Assembly (NCBI GenBank): GCA_041576975.1
Contig: JBFGJY010000041.1
Location: 1 to 22,308 of the forward strand
From: JBFGJY01 sp041576975
GTDB taxonomy: Bacteria; Pseudomonadota; Gammaproteobacteria; UBA4575
Length of the DNA: 22,308 nt
Direction: 5' to 3'
Made by a program: the position numbers and the translations under genes
Notes under the pieces: generated by a model
What the model was told of the DNA's origin: nothing
Database searches by the model: none
Seen by the model: only the letters and a program-made list of their open reading frames with translations
Part shown: positions 21,673-22,308 of the stretch, one piece after another
Position numbering within the stretch: position 1 is the first letter of the stretch
Layout of the letters: every line of letters begins with the position of its first letter

Positions 21673-22308
21673 TCAACATATTTTAATGTTTTGTTCACTT
21701 GAACTAGTAATAGGTAAAAACTCCGAATACTTAGGAATAAGAATATTTATACAGGTGCCTTGTGGAGTTTCATCTATAGCTTCTATTGCTCCTTGGTGCG
21801 CCTCAACAACAGATCTTACTACGGCTAGCCCTAATCCTGTCCCCCCAGCCTTAGTAGTAAAAAATGGCTCAAATATTTTTTCTTTAAGTCCATCTGGAAT
21901 TCCATCGCCCTTATCACGAATAGAAAATAATATATGCTTACCGTCTAGTTTAATTTCTATTACAACTTTGGCTTCATAATTACTGGCCTGAATTGCGTTA
22001 TGTATTACATTCTTGATCGCCCCCCAGAACGCAGTGTAATTGATTGATACTTTTGGATTTTCATCAGGAATGTAAAGATTTAAATCAACCAAATAATTTC
22101 CAAACTCTGTGTTGATATCTTGACGCATGTCATCAATAAGATGATCAAGATACAACACATCATTCAGTTCCCATTCACCTTTCGCATAGGAAAGCATATC
22201 GTTTACGGTTTTCTCTAAACTACGAAGACAGTGTTTAATATTTTCTATCAACTGATAAGACAGTTCTTGTTTATTAGTTCGCTTTTCAAGACTGGATGTG
22301 TATAAGAA
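21673..22308 (-). CDS. fleS: Flagellar sensor histidine kinase FleS/FlrB, C-terminal part (runs off right edge)
   Basis: The frame is open to the right edge; the visible 211 codons begin within the dimerisation helix just after the expected phosphohistidine, which lies outside. LYTSSLEKR and then LRSLEKTVNDMLSYAKGEWE are the second dimerisation helix typical of FlrB/FleS. The ATPase domain shows the N box (NVIHNAIQAS), G1 box (DKGDGIPDG), F box (IFEPFFTTK) and G2 box (GGTGLGLAVV). It phosphorylates FleR, encoded next. A TTG at 22251 could be mistaken for a start, but the reading frame and homology continue through it. No membrane segment is visible in this part; family members are cytoplasmic. 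Confidence 0.92.
   Translation of the reverse strand, partial: FLYTSSLEKRTNKQELSYQLIENIKHCLRSLEKTVNDMLSYAKGEWELNDVLYLDHLIDDMRQDINTEFGNYLVDLNLYIPDENPKVSINYTAFWGAIKNVIHNAIQASNYEAKVVIEIKLDGKHILFSIRDKGDGIPDGLKEKIFEPFFTTKAGGTGLGLAVVRSVVEAHQGAIEAIDETPQGTCINILIPKYSEFLPITSSSEQNIKIC

Noticed and set aside
21648..21698. GTG start for fleR adding 17 residues
   Set aside because: The ATG at 21647 has AAAAGG at good spacing and begins exactly at the conserved receiver strand; the extension has no ribosome site and no homology.
22249..22251. TTG at 22251 as the start of fleS
   Set aside because: The same frame stays open to the window edge and the upstream residues match the FleS dimerisation helix, so the gene is simply cut by the edge.
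1..22308. Mobile elements, CRISPR arrays, tRNA or rRNA genes
   Set aside because: No transposase or integrase frame, no regularly spaced repeats, and no tRNA-like cloverleaf were seen; base composition looks even across the window.

Overview
The window is an AT-rich (by eye roughly one third G+C) stretch of a gammaproteobacterial chromosome, read almost entirely from the minus strand. The gene order fleS-fleR-fliEFGHIJ-fliK-fliLMNOPQR-flhB-flhA-flhF-flhG-fliA is the arrangement of polarly flagellated gammaproteobacteria such as Pseudomonas and Vibrio: a sigma-54 activator pair, FlhF/FlhG and FliA. I cannot name the species; the low G+C and divergent FliM, FliK and FliO suggest a lineage away from the model genera.

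From right to left. 20289-22308: the cytoplasmic sensor kinase FleS (cut by the window edge) and its sigma-54 activator FleR. 14793-20260: fliE to fliJ, coding for the rod adaptor, MS ring, switch FliG, and the export ATPase with its regulators. 13331-14716: fliK, hook length control. 7704-13114: fliL to flhB, coding for the stator-associated protein, C ring and export gate; a consensus sigma-54 promoter precedes fliL, and a weaker candidate precedes fliK. 2701-7683: flhA, flhF, flhG and the flagellar sigma factor fliA. 1991-2630: a 57-residue charged protein and a DUF2802 membrane protein that close the cluster. The che genes that usually sit between fliA and the DUF2802 gene are not here.

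1-1990 is an accessory tail. It holds a 62-residue cysteine-rich protein whose start codon abuts a perfect 11-bp inverted repeat, a six-transmembrane voltage-gated K+ channel homologue, and the start of a PAS-domain sensor protein that runs off the left edge. A full consensus FliA promoter (TAAA-N15-GCCGATAA) lies just upstream of the channel gene, so the channel and PAS protein look like members of the late flagellar regulon.

How it fits together: FleS/FleR with sigma-54 would switch on the hook-basal body and export genes. FlhF/FlhG would set polar location and number. FliA would then switch on late genes, here apparently including an ion channel and a sensory protein. The most unusual points are the FliA-promoted channel operon and the FliM protein, in which a degenerate CheY-docking motif is buried behind a 60-residue N-terminal extension.
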